Assembly (NCBI GenBank): GCA_016721725.1
Contig: JADKHN010000001.1
Span: forward strand, 1,674,001-1,738,000
DNA length: 64,000 nt
From: Chitinophagaceae bacterium
GTDB lineage: Bacteria > Bacteroidota > Bacteroidia > Chitinophagales > Chitinophagaceae
Direction of reading: 5' to 3'
A program made the position numbers and the translations under genes. The notes below the pieces were generated by a model. It had not been told where the DNA came from and made no database searches. It saw only the letters and a list, made by a program, of their open reading frames with translations. Positions 25,778-35,573 of the stretch are shown here, piece by piece (the stretch's first letter is position 1; each line of letters starts with the position of its first letter).

Positions 25778-27301
25778 ATGTCTGAACAGTCCAACATCGA
25801 TCTGTTGAATGCTGATGACGCTTTTGCCTCATTACAGAAAAGGTTTACCGCACATTTTTACGAGATATTCCTGAACGACCTGGCCGAAAAGACGGTGGTG
25901 ATCATTCCGAGCCTGACACTGGACAGGGAGATCCTCCGCACCGTCAGGGGGGCCGTGTTCTATGAAGAGCGTTTATTGTGCATGCTCCTGCTCCTGCGCA
26001 TGCCCCGCACCCGGCTGGTCTATGTAACCAGCGTGCCCATCGACAGCCAGATCATCGATTATTATCTCCACCTGCTGCCGGGTATCAGCGAATACCATGC
26101 CCGTGAAAGGCTTACCCTGCTCAGTTGTTACGACAGTTCGGAAACCGCGTTGACCAAAAAGATACTCGACCGTCCCCGGCTGATCAACCGGATCCGGGAG
26201 CATATCCGGGTTCCTGAGATGACCCATATGGCCTGTTTCAATGTGACCGAACTGGAAAAGCAACTGGCCCTTGAACTGGATATCCCCATCTTCGGCTGCG
26301 ATCCCGCATTGCTTCACCTGGGCACTAAATCAGGTGGACGGCGCTTATTCCGGAAGATCGGATTGCCCGTTCCCGAAGGGATCGAGGACCTGGCTAACGA
26401 GCAGGATATCGCGATGGCCCTGACACAGCTGAAAAGGAACAATCCTTCGCTCGAAAAAGCCGTCGTCAAGATGAATGATGGCTTCTCGGGTGAAGGCAAC
26501 GGCGTTTTTTATTATTTCGCCCTGAAGGCGGAGGATGAAAAACTGCAGGAGCAGATCGCAGATAAATTGCCGCGGCATATGAAGATCGTGGCATCGAACC
26601 TGACCTACAGCCAGTTCATGGATAAATTCACCAGTATGGGCGGCATCGTGGAGGAATTCATTCCCGGCGAGATCAAAGAATCTCCTTCTGTGCAATGCCG
26701 CATCAACCCGCTGGGCGATTCCGATGTCATTTCCACACACGATCAATTACTGGGCGGAGAAAGCGGCCAGGTCTTTCTCGGTTCTTCCTTCCCGGCCAAT
26801 CCCGAATACTCCAGGGATATCTCCATCATGGCCCGGGTATTGTGTGATGAAATGCAAAAGGAAGGGGTGTTGGGACGGTTCAGTGTGGATTTCATTTCCG
26901 TCAAACAGCCGGAAGGATGGAAACATTATGCCATCGAGATCAACCTGCGTAAAGGTGGCACCACCCATCCCTTCATCATGCTGCAATACCTTACCAGCGG
27001 CATCTTCGACTGGCAGCGCGGTGAGTATGTCATGCCCAACGGACAAACAAGATGTTATTTCGCTTCCGACAATGTGGTCAGTGAGAAATACAAAGGGCTC
27101 ACTCCTTACGACCTCATCGATATCGCCATGTGCAATCACATCCAGTTCGACGGGGCTTTGCAGACCGGCGTGATGTTTCACATGATCGGCGCTTTATCGC
27201 AGTATGGTAAACTGGGATTGGTCTGCATCGGCAGGACGCCGGAAGAGGCCAAGGGTTTTTTTGAGAAGACGATAGAAGTGCTGGAAAAAGAGAGTGCATG
27301 A
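25778..27301 (+). CDS. ATP-grasp protein related to peptide ligase PGM1
   Basis: 507 aa from ATG 25778 (MSEQSN); an in-frame ATG at 25739 is less likely because it overlaps the -7 region. The central part has ATP-grasp features (KAVVKMNDGFSGEGNG; FIPGEI; CDEMQKEGVLGRFSVDFI; AIEINLRKGGTTHP). The last ~90 residues (FASDNVVSEKYKGLTPYDLI; ALQTGVMFHMIGALSQYGK) match my recollection of the PGM1 C-terminal domain, named after a pheganomycin peptide ligase. It would ligate a carboxylate to an amine using ATP; substrate unknown. The CoA-transferase gene starts 80 bp downstream. Confidence 0.8.
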   Translation: MSEQSNIDLLNADDAFASLQKRFTAHFYEIFLNDLAEKTVVIIPSLTLDREILRTVRGAVFYEERLLCMLLLLRMPRTRLVYVTSVPIDSQIIDYYLHLLPGISEYHARERLTLLSCYDSSETALTKKILDRPRLINRIREHIRVPEMTHMACFNVTELEKQLALELDIPIFGCDPALLHLGTKSGGRRLFRKIGLPVPEGIEDLANEQDIAMALTQLKRNNPSLEKAVVKMNDGFSGEGNGVFYYFALKAEDEKLQEQIADKLPRHMKIVASNLTYSQFMDKFTSMGGIVEEFIPGEIKESPSVQCRINPLGDSDVISTHDQLLGGESGQVFLGSSFPANPEYSRDISIMARVLCDEMQKEGVLGRFSVDFISVKQPEGWKHYAIEINLRKGGTTHPFIMLQYLTSGIFDWQRGEYVMPNGQTRCYFASDNVVSEKYKGLTPYDLIDIAMCNHIQFDGALQTGVMFHMIGALSQYGKLGLVCIGRTPEEAKGFFEKTIEVLEKESA

Positions 27302-27381
27302 CGAATGTTGTTCATCCTCCTAACAGGAATCATTTTTGCATCCCGCGCCAAGGTGTTATTTTGCGTTCTTTATTTAACACC

Positions 27382-28668
27382 ATGATCCATCCTTATCAAT
27401 ATGTTTCGCCGGCGGAAGCCTTGTCGATCATCCAGAGTAATCAACGTGTATTCGTCCAGGGCAGCGCGTGTACCCCCGTTTATATGCTGCATCAACTGGC
27501 CGCTGAAGCCCACCGTTTAAAGAACGTGGAAGTGGTCTTCATCAGCGTCCAGGGCGATGTGGAGATCGATAAACCGGCCTATGCCGACGCCTTCCGCATC
27601 AATTGCCTTTTTGTTTCCACTTCCATCCGCGATGCAGTGAATAACGGGCACGCCGATTTCGTCCCGGTGTTCCTGAGCGATATACCCGACCTGTTCAAGA
27701 AGAATATCCTGCCCATCGATGTGGCCATCGTACAGGTCTCTCCGCCTGATCAGCACGGCTATTGTTCACTCGGCGTATCCGTGGATATTGCCCGCACCGC
27801 CGTCAATACCGCGAAATACGTGATTGCACAGGTGAACCCGCAGATACCCCGGACCCATGGCGACGGACTGATCCATACCGACCGATTCACAAAGATGGTC
27901 TACCACGAAGAAACCCTTCCCCAGATCGACTACGGCGCCAAGATCGGCGAAGACGAACTGAAGATCGGCCGCTATGTTGCCGAACTGGTTGACGACGGCA
28001 GCACTTTGCAAATGGGTATCGGTACCATCCCCGACGCGGTCATGCGTTCCCTTTACGGGCATAAGCACCTGGGGGTGCATACCGAGATGTGCAGCGACGG
28101 GATCATCGACCTGGTGGAAATGGACGTCATCGATAATACAAGGAAAAAGATACACCCGGGCAAGACCGTCACCAGTTTCGCCCTCGGCACACAGAAACTC
28201 TACGATTATGTGAACGATAATCCCGCTTTTGCCTTTCTCGATATCGATTATGTGAACGATCCCCATGTGATCCGGCGCAATAATAAAGTGGTGGCCATCA
28301 ACAGCGCCATTGAAGTGGACATCACCGGGCAGGTCTGTTCCGACAGCATCGGCACCCTGCAGTACAGCGGTATCGGAGGACAGCTTGATTTCATGCGTGG
28401 TGCTGCGTTGAGTGAAGGAGGAAAGCCCATCATCGCGCTCACCAGCAGAACGAAGAAAGGCGCTCCACGGATCGCGGCGCACTTGAAAGAAGGCGCCGGC
28501 GTGGTCACTACCCGCGGACATATCCATTATGTGGTCACCGAATACGGAGTAGCCTTCCTCTATGGAAAGAACCTGCGGCAGCGGGCGAAAGAACTCATCA
28601 ATATCGCCCATCCCGATGACCGGGAGCTGTTACACCGTCATTGCTTTGAGCGCTTCAAGATCTTTTAA
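27382..28668 (+). CDS. Acetyl-CoA hydrolase/transferase family protein
   Basis: 428 aa from ATG 27382 (MIHPYQYVSPAEAL); the frame is open further upstream to an ATG overlapping the previous stop. Class I-like CoA-transferase features: VDIAIVQVSPPDQHGYCSLG pattern, GIGTIPDAV, the likely catalytic glutamate in HTEMCSDGIID, and GIGGQLDFMRGA. The C-terminal AHPDDRELL is typical of the 4-hydroxybutyrate/acetate CoA-transferase and acetyl-CoA hydrolase group. It would exchange CoA between carboxylates. Its stop overlaps the convergent 28665 gene's stop by three bases. Confidence 0.88.
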   Translation: MIHPYQYVSPAEALSIIQSNQRVFVQGSACTPVYMLHQLAAEAHRLKNVEVVFISVQGDVEIDKPAYADAFRINCLFVSTSIRDAVNNGHADFVPVFLSDIPDLFKKNILPIDVAIVQVSPPDQHGYCSLGVSVDIARTAVNTAKYVIAQVNPQIPRTHGDGLIHTDRFTKMVYHEETLPQIDYGAKIGEDELKIGRYVAELVDDGSTLQMGIGTIPDAVMRSLYGHKHLGVHTEMCSDGIIDLVEMDVIDNTRKKIHPGKTVTSFALGTQKLYDYVNDNPAFAFLDIDYVNDPHVIRRNNKVVAINSAIEVDITGQVCSDSIGTLQYSGIGGQLDFMRGAALSEGGKPIIALTSRTKKGAPRIAAHLKEGAGVVTTRGHIHYVVTEYGVAFLYGKNLRQRAKELINIAHPDDRELLHRHCFERFKIF

Positions 28669-30224
28669 CGGAAACCGGATAAGACCAGCAGGAATCGTTT
28701 GCTCTTTTGGAGTGAAAGGGTAGCCTGGTGTTCCCGTTTTGGCTTCAGGTTGTTTATTTTCTGTAGGGATGCGATCTCAGACTCCTTCAACCGGTTTTTC
28801 TCTTCCAGCATTTCATTCAAAAGACCGGGCAGGAAGGATCCTGCCTGATCACGGTCGTTCTGATGATGAGTTTGTATGTGCCGGGTCATGTTTTCACTGA
28901 TGGCGTTGATGTCATAAAATGGCTGATCCGGCTTGCCGTAACGCATGATCGAATCACTGAGTTTTTTCAATACCGGCAATGAGGTTCGGGCTCCTTTATC
29001 CGATCTGAGTTTCCTGAATTCCGTTGCCGCCTGTTCCGCTAATTCCGCTTGCATCGGCCGGAATCCCATTTTATAATAGAACCAGAACGAGGCCGACTGC
29101 AGGCCTTCGGGGTTTCCTTTGCCCAGCTGGAAGGGCTCGATGAGGAAGCTTTGTATATTGAAATGCCGGGCGTACAGCTGCAGCAGGCGGTTGAATAAAA
29201 GGGTTGATTCGCCGCCCCGGAATGCGGGCAGGATATTCAGACCGAAGCGGCATTGACTGCCCAGGATCCAGCCTCCCCCGTAGGCCACCGGTATATTGTT
29301 CTTGAGCATCAGGTAACCGCAATAACATTCGAGTTCCAGTTTTTTTTCCGGGATCATATAATACAGCGCGATCGTGATCCCGCGGTCGGCGGTAAAATAT
29401 TCGGTCTCTTCCACGGCGGCATAAGTGAAGGGATCGGTTTCCTTAAAGAAGGGGCAGATCGTTTTACGGGCCAGGTCAACGAGTTCGCGTTTATCATTGG
29501 CCGTGACCCTGACCTTTGTAAATAAATTCGCGGGTGGACTGAAGGGGCTTACGCCGGCCGCTCTGCTCAGTCCATGCGTATGATGGAAGATCCGGGTATG
29601 CCGTCCTGCGTCAGCGGAAAATGCAGCGAATTCGTTTTCCAGCCTCATGCCGGTGAATAGTTTGAAGGAAGAGAAGACGGCCTCTCTTTGTTCCATGCCC
29701 GGATAGGCCCTTTCCAGCTGCTTTAGCAGGAAGGATAATTGCTCCTGATCTGATCTTCCCCCGAATGATCGGATCCATTTATTCCAGGTCAGGCTTTCTT
29801 CGCTCAGCCTTTCTTTCTCGATCCCGCTGAAAGCGGGGTAGAGCATCTGCATGATGGATTCCTTGTCGCCGTCAACTGATTCCAGGGTAAGCCGGGTACC
29901 CGGTTGCCGGAAAAAGTCGTTGGTGAGGGTATAGCTGAAACTGCCATAGAGCCGGGTTCCCGGCAGCCCGCTATTGTCGAGGGGCCTGGACAGTTGCTGG
30001 TTATTATTGAGCAGGATATTAAACCGTTCCATTTCAGCTTTCGCCAGGCTGCGGATCTTTTCATCGCCGGGGTATGCAAGAAGGAATAAGAGTTGCCGGT
30101 GATAGTTTGTAAAGTCGGCCGCTTTGTTGAAAGTGATCCGTGAACATTGTTCAAGCAAGGACAGAACGGCTCTTCTTCCGTTTGATGAGAAATCAAATTT
30201 CAATGAATTTAGCGCTTCGGTCAT
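28665..30224 (-). CDS. Large protein with C-terminal GNAT-like fold
   Basis: 519 aa from the Met at 30224 (MTEALNSLKFDF); a start 21 bp upstream would overlap the ATPase gene by 11 bp. The N-terminal ~230 residues are helical and unassigned. The C-terminal half (YYMIPEKKLELECYCGYLM; IPVAYGGGWI; NILPAFRGGESTLLFNRLL; FYYKMGFRPM) has the strand-helix pattern and MGF ending of N-acetyltransferases. No specific family is recognised and no signal peptide is seen. It is the last gene of the apparent ccoI-ATPase unit. Confidence 0.65.
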   Translation of the reverse strand: MTEALNSLKFDFSSNGRRAVLSLLEQCSRITFNKAADFTNYHRQLLFLLAYPGDEKIRSLAKAEMERFNILLNNNQQLSRPLDNSGLPGTRLYGSFSYTLTNDFFRQPGTRLTLESVDGDKESIMQMLYPAFSGIEKERLSEESLTWNKWIRSFGGRSDQEQLSFLLKQLERAYPGMEQREAVFSSFKLFTGMRLENEFAAFSADAGRHTRIFHHTHGLSRAAGVSPFSPPANLFTKVRVTANDKRELVDLARKTICPFFKETDPFTYAAVEETEYFTADRGITIALYYMIPEKKLELECYCGYLMLKNNIPVAYGGGWILGSQCRFGLNILPAFRGGESTLLFNRLLQLYARHFNIQSFLIEPFQLGKGNPEGLQSASFWFYYKMGFRPMQAELAEQAATEFRKLRSDKGARTSLPVLKKLSDSIMRYGKPDQPFYDINAISENMTRHIQTHHQNDRDQAGSFLPGLLNEMLEEKNRLKESEIASLQKINNLKPKREHQATLSLQKSKRFLLVLSGFR

Positions 30225-30234
30225 ATGGCGAAAA

Positions 30235-32739
30235 TCATTCCGCATATTTTGCAGTCTTTTTTCTCTTTATCCATTTCCAGATTTCCACCCAAAAAGTACA
30301 GGTCAATCCGGTCAGCATACTGGTCAGGATGACCGGAACCGGCAAGGCTTCTAGCCGGAACAGGTCCTGCATGAACGGGACGTATAAAAAGGTGGCGATG
30401 CACAAAAGGGTGGTGCCGATGATGATGGGCACCAGGTTGTTCTTGTACCTGATCGTGGTGAAAACGGAGTAACTGAAAGAACGGTTCACCAGGGTGAGAA
30501 AGATATTGCTGAACAGGAGGGTGATGAAAATGACGGTCCTGACCAGGGTTTCATCCTGTCCTTGCTGCAGGTAATAATATCCGAGTCCGAGGCAGCCACC
30601 CGTGATGAAAAATCCCTGAATGACGCTGAACAGCAATTGGTGCCCGGATAAAAATGTACTGCTCATCAGCCTCGGCGGCCGGTTCATCGTCCCTTTTTCC
30701 ATGGGTTCGTTCTCATAGATGATGGAACAGGTGGGCCCCATGATCAGTTCCAGGAAGATGATGTGCACGGGAGAGAAGATGTCACTGTATTTCCAGAACA
30801 GGAACAGGGGTAATACCACAATGAGGATGATCGGGATATGGATGGATACGATGTACTGGATGGCTTTTTTCAGGTTGTCATAGATCTTCCTGCCCAGGGC
30901 AACGGCATCGGTCATGTGCGACAGGTCATCGTCGGTCAGGATCAGGGATGCCGCGCTCTTGGCCACTTCACTTCCCCTGGAGCCCATGGCGATACCGATA
31001 TGCGCGGCTTTCAGGGCCGGTCCGTCGTTCACGCCATCGCCGGTCATGGCCACGATCTCGCCATTGTCCTTCAGGGCATCCACCACTTTCAGTTTGGCTT
31101 CCGGGAACATGCGGGCATAGATATTCACGCTCTCCACCCGTTGTTTCAGTTCCTCTTTTTCCATTTGCAGCACTTCCTTGCCGGTGAGTACTTCGCCGTT
31201 GTGCGGCAACTCAACCTGGCTGGCAATGGCCAGGGCAGTTTCGGCATAGTCGCCGGTGATCATCTTGATCGTGATGCCGGCCTTGTTGAAGGTTGAAATG
31301 GTCTCCGGGATATTCTCTTTTGGGGGATCATAAAAAGCGATCAATCCTAAAAAATCAAACTGGAAATCCTGCTGGGCCACGGGCCATTTCTTCCCCTCCC
31401 AGTTGCCCTTGCCCACACCCAATACGCGGTACCCTTTACGGGCAAAGGCCATGGACTGTTCCTCAATATGTTTCAGTTCGGCGATGGATAAATGGCTTTG
31501 CCGTAAAATGGCTTCGGGGGCCCCTTTGGCGGCGATCAGCGTTTCCTCTTTTTCCCGGCTGAAGATATGGGTCATCATGGGCGGATTGCCGCCGATGGGA
31601 TATTCATGCACTTGTTTGAACAACGGACGCTGATCTACCGGTACGGAACCCGCATACAATTCATGGATGGCTTTTTCCATGGGATCGAAGGGGTCCGTTT
31701 CGCTCGACCACATCGCGTAGGCGATCAGTTCTCCGGGCAAACGGTTTTTGTCGTCCGGGGTGATGACCTCTTTCTTCCCGGCTTCATACAGGCTGGCAAT
31801 GCTCATCCTGTTCTGGGTGAGGGTACCGGTCTTATCGGCACAGATCACCGTGGCGGAACCGAGTGTCTCCACATAGAGCGGTTGTTTCACGATGATATTA
31901 TTCTTCAGCAAGCGATAAGCGCCCAGGGCCATGAAGGTGCTGAAGGCCACGGGGATCTCTTCCGGGATCACCGACATGGCCAGGGTGAGCCCGTGCATCA
32001 GCGCGTGCAAGAAATTCCGGGATTCATAAAGGTTATAACCGAATACCAGCAGGAAGGCGCCGGCGCCGATCCACATCATGTATTTCACGAAGGCGCCGAT
32101 CTGTTTTTGCAATGGCGTTACTTCCACCTTGATCTCTTTCAGTGAGAGCCCGATCTTGCCGAACATCGTCTTTTCTCCCACGGCGTTCACTTCAATGGTG
32201 GCGCTGCCGCTCGTGACCAGGGTGCCTTTATACACCATGGCATGGTGACCGGCCGTCTTATTCACCGGCATCGATTCACCGGTGACCATGGATTCATTCA
32301 CCGTCAGGTCATTGGCGAAAAGGATCAGACCATCGGCTTCGATGATGGCTCCCTCTTCCAGCATCAGGAGGTCGCCGACCACAATGTCTTCGGTGGGAAC
32401 AGAGATCCGGTTGCCATCACGCAAGACGGTAGCCCGGGGAGCCGAAAGTTTTTTTAATGCGGCCACCGCATTCCGGCTCCGGTATTCCTGGAATATCGAG
32501 ATGCCGGCCACGATCAATATGGCGGCCAGCATGATAAAGCCTTCCTGGAACTGGCCCACGGCAAAATAAATGGTACAGGCGATGAAGAGGATGATGAACA
32601 TCGGTTCCCTGATGATCCCCAGCAGCACATGCCATAGTACGCGGTCATCGCGGGTACTGATGGAATTGGAACCATGTGCTATGCGTGAAGCATTGACCTG
32701 GTCAGGATTCAAACCGGTCTTATGTGGAGCACTGTTCAT
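30235..32739 (-). CDS. P2-type cation-transporting ATPase (Ca2+ ATPase-like)
   Basis: 834 aa. Order of motifs: N-terminal cation ATPase domain, TGES, the helix-4 motif VIPEEIPVA, phosphorylation site DKTGTLTQNRM, nucleotide domain with KGAPEAI, hinge MTGDGVNDGPALKAAHIGIAMG, and C-terminal helices with PTCSIIYENEPME. It belongs to the P2 family of Ca2+/Mn2+ pumps; the PEEIP motif differs from the usual PEGLP, so ion specificity is open. It starts 12 bp after the CcoI-like gene on the same strand. Confidence 0.92.
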   Translation of the reverse strand: MNSAPHKTGLNPDQVNASRIAHGSNSISTRDDRVLWHVLLGIIREPMFIILFIACTIYFAVGQFQEGFIMLAAILIVAGISIFQEYRSRNAVAALKKLSAPRATVLRDGNRISVPTEDIVVGDLLMLEEGAIIEADGLILFANDLTVNESMVTGESMPVNKTAGHHAMVYKGTLVTSGSATIEVNAVGEKTMFGKIGLSLKEIKVEVTPLQKQIGAFVKYMMWIGAGAFLLVFGYNLYESRNFLHALMHGLTLAMSVIPEEIPVAFSTFMALGAYRLLKNNIIVKQPLYVETLGSATVICADKTGTLTQNRMSIASLYEAGKKEVITPDDKNRLPGELIAYAMWSSETDPFDPMEKAIHELYAGSVPVDQRPLFKQVHEYPIGGNPPMMTHIFSREKEETLIAAKGAPEAILRQSHLSIAELKHIEEQSMAFARKGYRVLGVGKGNWEGKKWPVAQQDFQFDFLGLIAFYDPPKENIPETISTFNKAGITIKMITGDYAETALAIASQVELPHNGEVLTGKEVLQMEKEELKQRVESVNIYARMFPEAKLKVVDALKDNGEIVAMTGDGVNDGPALKAAHIGIAMGSRGSEVAKSAASLILTDDDLSHMTDAVALGRKIYDNLKKAIQYIVSIHIPIILIVVLPLFLFWKYSDIFSPVHIIFLELIMGPTCSIIYENEPMEKGTMNRPPRLMSSTFLSGHQLLFSVIQGFFITGGCLGLGYYYLQQGQDETLVRTVIFITLLFSNIFLTLVNRSFSYSVFTTIRYKNNLVPIIIGTTLLCIATFLYVPFMQDLFRLEALPVPVILTSMLTGLTCTFWVEIWKWIKRKKTAKYAE

Positions 32740-32751
32740 GTTGGAATGGAG

Positions 32752-35139
32752 TTATAGCCCTTTTTTTCGGGCTGACAGATTGCTCAGCAAGGTAACGAAG
32801 ATCACGATACTGATGCTGCTGGCGGGCATGAGGATGGCGGCTACCAGCGGGGACAAAGCAGACGAGACCGCGAAAGAGAGCCCGATGATATTATATAGAA
32901 TGGACAGGATGAAACTGGCCGTGATGATCCTCTTGCCACTGCAGGCGAACCGCAGGAAGCGGTCCAGTTTATTCACCTGGCTGCCGTCGAGTATGGCGTC
33001 GCAGGCCGGCGTGAACCGGGCGGTGTTCTCGCTAACGGCAATGCCTGCCTGGCTTTGCATCAGGGCGCCGGCGTCATTCAGTCCGTCACCGAGCATCAGT
33101 ACCCGGTGATCCTGTTGTTGCAGGGACTTGATGTATTCCAGTTTGTCCGTGGGCGATTGGCCGAAGCGCATGGGGACCTGTGTTCCAAAGATCTTTTCGA
33201 GGTTCGCTTTTTCCGTATCATTGTCACCCGATAAAACGTGCAGGGAGTAGCCTTTGGACCGGAGTCCGTTCACCATCTCGGATAACCCGCTGCGGTAATG
33301 ATTATTGATGCTGAAGCGGCCCAGGTGCGTGCCGTTGATCGACAAGTGCACATGTGTTCCGGTATCGTAGCTGATGAAACCGGGATCGGATGCCGCGATA
33401 AAGGCAGAGGATCCCAGTTTGACGGGAACCTGGTTGATCATGCCTTCCATGCCCATGCCGGCATATTCTTTGAACTGTTCAACCCGGAGCTGGCGGTCCT
33501 GGTGCGTATTCACGCTGGCCGCGATGATCTTACTGAGGGGGTGCAGGGATTGTTCCGCCATTTTCCGGATCATGCCTTTCTCCGTATCGGTCAGCGGGGT
33601 ACCGGTATAGACCGCTTCGGATAAGAATCCTTCGGTCATGGTGCCGGTCTTGTCGAATACGATCGCATCCACTTTCGACAAATATTCGATCACGCCGGAG
33701 TTCTTCACATAGAGTTTGTTCCTGCCGAACAACCTCACCATGTTGCCATAGGTGAAGGTGGCCGATAATAAGAGGGAACAAGGGCAGGCGACCAGCAGTA
33801 CGGCGGTGAGCACGGGCAGGATATTGGCCGGTTCCACGAACCACCAGTACACTACGGCGATTGCGGCAATGGCAAACAATATGATCGTGAAATACCGGCT
33901 CCAGGGATGGATGAAGGATTTCTCCCGGTTCTTGGTATTGTGGAATACATCGTTGTTCCAGAGCCTCGTGATATAACTTTGGGAGACCTCGTTCACCACT
34001 TCCAGTTCAAGGGCGCTGCCGAGTTGTTTGCCGCCGGCGTAGACCAGGTCGCCCGTGTTCTTTTGGATAGGGGTGTTCTCGCCGCTTACAAAACTGTAAT
34101 CCACATTGCCATTTCCCCTGATCAGGATGGCATCAGCAGGAACCATTTCTTCATTCCGGATGAGGATCCGGTCGCCTATCTGCAATTTGGTCACCGGGAT
34201 ATTCTTCTCTTCCCGGCCGGAGATAACGGTTACGCCCAGGGGAAAATAGGACTGGTAATCCCGGTCGAAGGAGAGGGAATCATAGGTCTTGTCCTGGAAC
34301 CAGCGGCCCACCAGCATGAAGAACACGATACCGGAACCCGAATCCAGGAAGCCGGCGCCGGTGCCACTGATGATCTCGTAATAACTCCGGCCGAAGGCCA
34401 CGATGATGGCCAGGGCGATGGGAGCGTCGATATTGAGGTATCCCTGCCTCAGGCTTTTCCAGGCGGAGACGAAGAAACCGGATGCGCTGTAAAAAAGGAC
34501 GGGAAGGGAAAGGATGAGGTTGAGCCAGGTAAAGGTCTCTTTCAAGCCATTCTGCTCGATATTGCCCGAGGAAAAATATTCGGGGAAGCTGAGCATCATG
34601 ATATTGGCGAAGCAGAATCCCGCGACACCGATCTGGTATAAGCGGTTCCGGTTGAAGGCCGGCGCCGTTTTCGGGCCGCTGTCTTTCAGACTGATATCGG
34701 GTTCATAGCCGATGAAGGCCAGTAACTCCACCACTTTACGCAGGGAGATGAGTTGCGGGTTAAAAACGATGAAGACCTCTTTCCGCTGAAAATTGGTCTG
34801 CGACCGGATCACGCCCGGTTCGATGCGATGCAGGTTCTCCAGTAAATAGACACAGGAAGAGCAATGCATCTGGGGCAGGGAAAACGTGATATTGGATTGG
34901 GTATCGCTGCTGAACTGAAGCAGCTTCCTGTTGATCTCGGCATCATCCAGGTAGGCAAAACGGTTGTCATTGAATTTGCCCCGGACCTTGATGCCGGGAT
35001 TCTCATCCAGGTTATAATAACCGCAGAGGTTATTCTCATTCAATAGCGCGTAAACCTGCTTGCAGCCGGAGCAGCAAAAGGATTTGTCATCCAGGGTGAT
35101 CGTTTCCGGACAAGGATCCCCGCAATGGAAGCATTTCAC
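32752..35139 (-). CDS. ccoI: CcoI-like heavy-metal (copper) P1B-type ATPase
   Basis: 795 aa. The N-terminus has an extra cysteine-rich module (CFHCGDPCP; CCSGCKQVY) typical of CcoI/FixI-type ATPases, then an HMA domain with MHCSSCVY. Eight helices include the CPC motif (VACPCSLLLS). DKTGTMTEG, the HP motif (SLHPLS) and GDGLNDAGAL complete the P-type ATPase set. Known role of CcoI: exporting Cu for cbb3 oxidase assembly. It lies about 9 kb from the cco operon but probably supplies it. A hairpin terminator and a small reading frame lie just upstream. Confidence 0.9.
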   Translation of the reverse strand: MKCFHCGDPCPETITLDDKSFCCSGCKQVYALLNENNLCGYYNLDENPGIKVRGKFNDNRFAYLDDAEINRKLLQFSSDTQSNITFSLPQMHCSSCVYLLENLHRIEPGVIRSQTNFQRKEVFIVFNPQLISLRKVVELLAFIGYEPDISLKDSGPKTAPAFNRNRLYQIGVAGFCFANIMMLSFPEYFSSGNIEQNGLKETFTWLNLILSLPVLFYSASGFFVSAWKSLRQGYLNIDAPIALAIIVAFGRSYYEIISGTGAGFLDSGSGIVFFMLVGRWFQDKTYDSLSFDRDYQSYFPLGVTVISGREEKNIPVTKLQIGDRILIRNEEMVPADAILIRGNGNVDYSFVSGENTPIQKNTGDLVYAGGKQLGSALELEVVNEVSQSYITRLWNNDVFHNTKNREKSFIHPWSRYFTIILFAIAAIAVVYWWFVEPANILPVLTAVLLVACPCSLLLSATFTYGNMVRLFGRNKLYVKNSGVIEYLSKVDAIVFDKTGTMTEGFLSEAVYTGTPLTDTEKGMIRKMAEQSLHPLSKIIAASVNTHQDRQLRVEQFKEYAGMGMEGMINQVPVKLGSSAFIAASDPGFISYDTGTHVHLSINGTHLGRFSINNHYRSGLSEMVNGLRSKGYSLHVLSGDNDTEKANLEKIFGTQVPMRFGQSPTDKLEYIKSLQQQDHRVLMLGDGLNDAGALMQSQAGIAVSENTARFTPACDAILDGSQVNKLDRFLRFACSGKRIITASFILSILYNIIGLSFAVSSALSPLVAAILMPASSISIVIFVTLLSNLSARKKGL

Positions 35140-35189
35140 CGGTATGGCTGTCGTGGTTGAGATGAGATTGATTTATGGGTTTAAAAATA

Positions 35190-35217
35190 AGCCACCGCAT
35201 AAGACTATGCAGTGGCT
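35190..35217 (-). terminator. Hairpin between a small reading frame and ccoI
   Basis: AGCCACTGCATA and TATGCGGTGGCT on the minus strand pair over 12 positions with one G-T wobble around a 4-nt loop, followed by TTATTTTTAAA. It would end a transcript that starts near 35480 before it reaches ccoI. Confidence 0.6.
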
Positions 35218-35220
35218 GAA

Positions 35221-35460
35221 TTAGACAGAAACTATTGGACTTTCTTTACTATACTGGAATTTTAAGGCCCTCGCTCTCAGGATCAGCTCAGCCATCTTAC
35301 TCGTTCTCACTTTCTGTGGCATAGCCTTTACATCTCCTGCATTTGGTCATTCGGGGATACCGGATAACAATATCTTTTGTTCTGTCTTCAGCTCGATCGT
35401 TTTCTTCTGGTTTCCGCTCGTATTCAAAGAGGCCTTAAAACTGAGTTTCTTGTATGGCAA
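35221..35460 (-). other. Candidate small reading frame interrupted by one TGA
   Basis: From a TTG at 35458-35460 the frame reads 37 codons (LPYKKLSFKASL...LLSGIPE), meets TGA at 35347-35349, then continues in the same frame for 41 more codons (PNAGDVKAMPQKVRTSKMAE...) to TAA at 35221-35223. No ATG begins the first half; an ATG at 35320-35322 could start a 33-residue product. The composition is lysine-rich and protein-like on both sides of the TGA. An FNR-like palindrome lies 57 bp upstream and a terminator follows, so this is a plausible transcription unit. It may be a decayed gene, a readthrough product or a small RNA. The rest of the 35140-35573 spacer shows nothing else. Confidence 0.4.
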
Positions 35461-35510
35461 AGATGTTTTCCCCCGTGTTCTGAATATATGACCTCCGTCA
35501 AAATGCCCTA

Positions 35511-35522
35511 TGATTTATATCA
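35511..35522 (-). promoter_or_regulatory. FNR-like palindrome upstream of the small reading frame/ccoI
   Basis: TGATTTATATCA, one base from the perfect palindrome. On the minus strand a weak -7-like TATATTCA lies 32 bp away (35481-35488). The OsmC gene ends just beyond it, so the only downstream target is the 35221-35460 frame and possibly ccoI. Confidence 0.5.
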
Positions 35523-35573
35523 GGGTTTTAAGGGTTGGATTCCTTTATCGGGGTAACTGCCCTTTGGTTGAAG

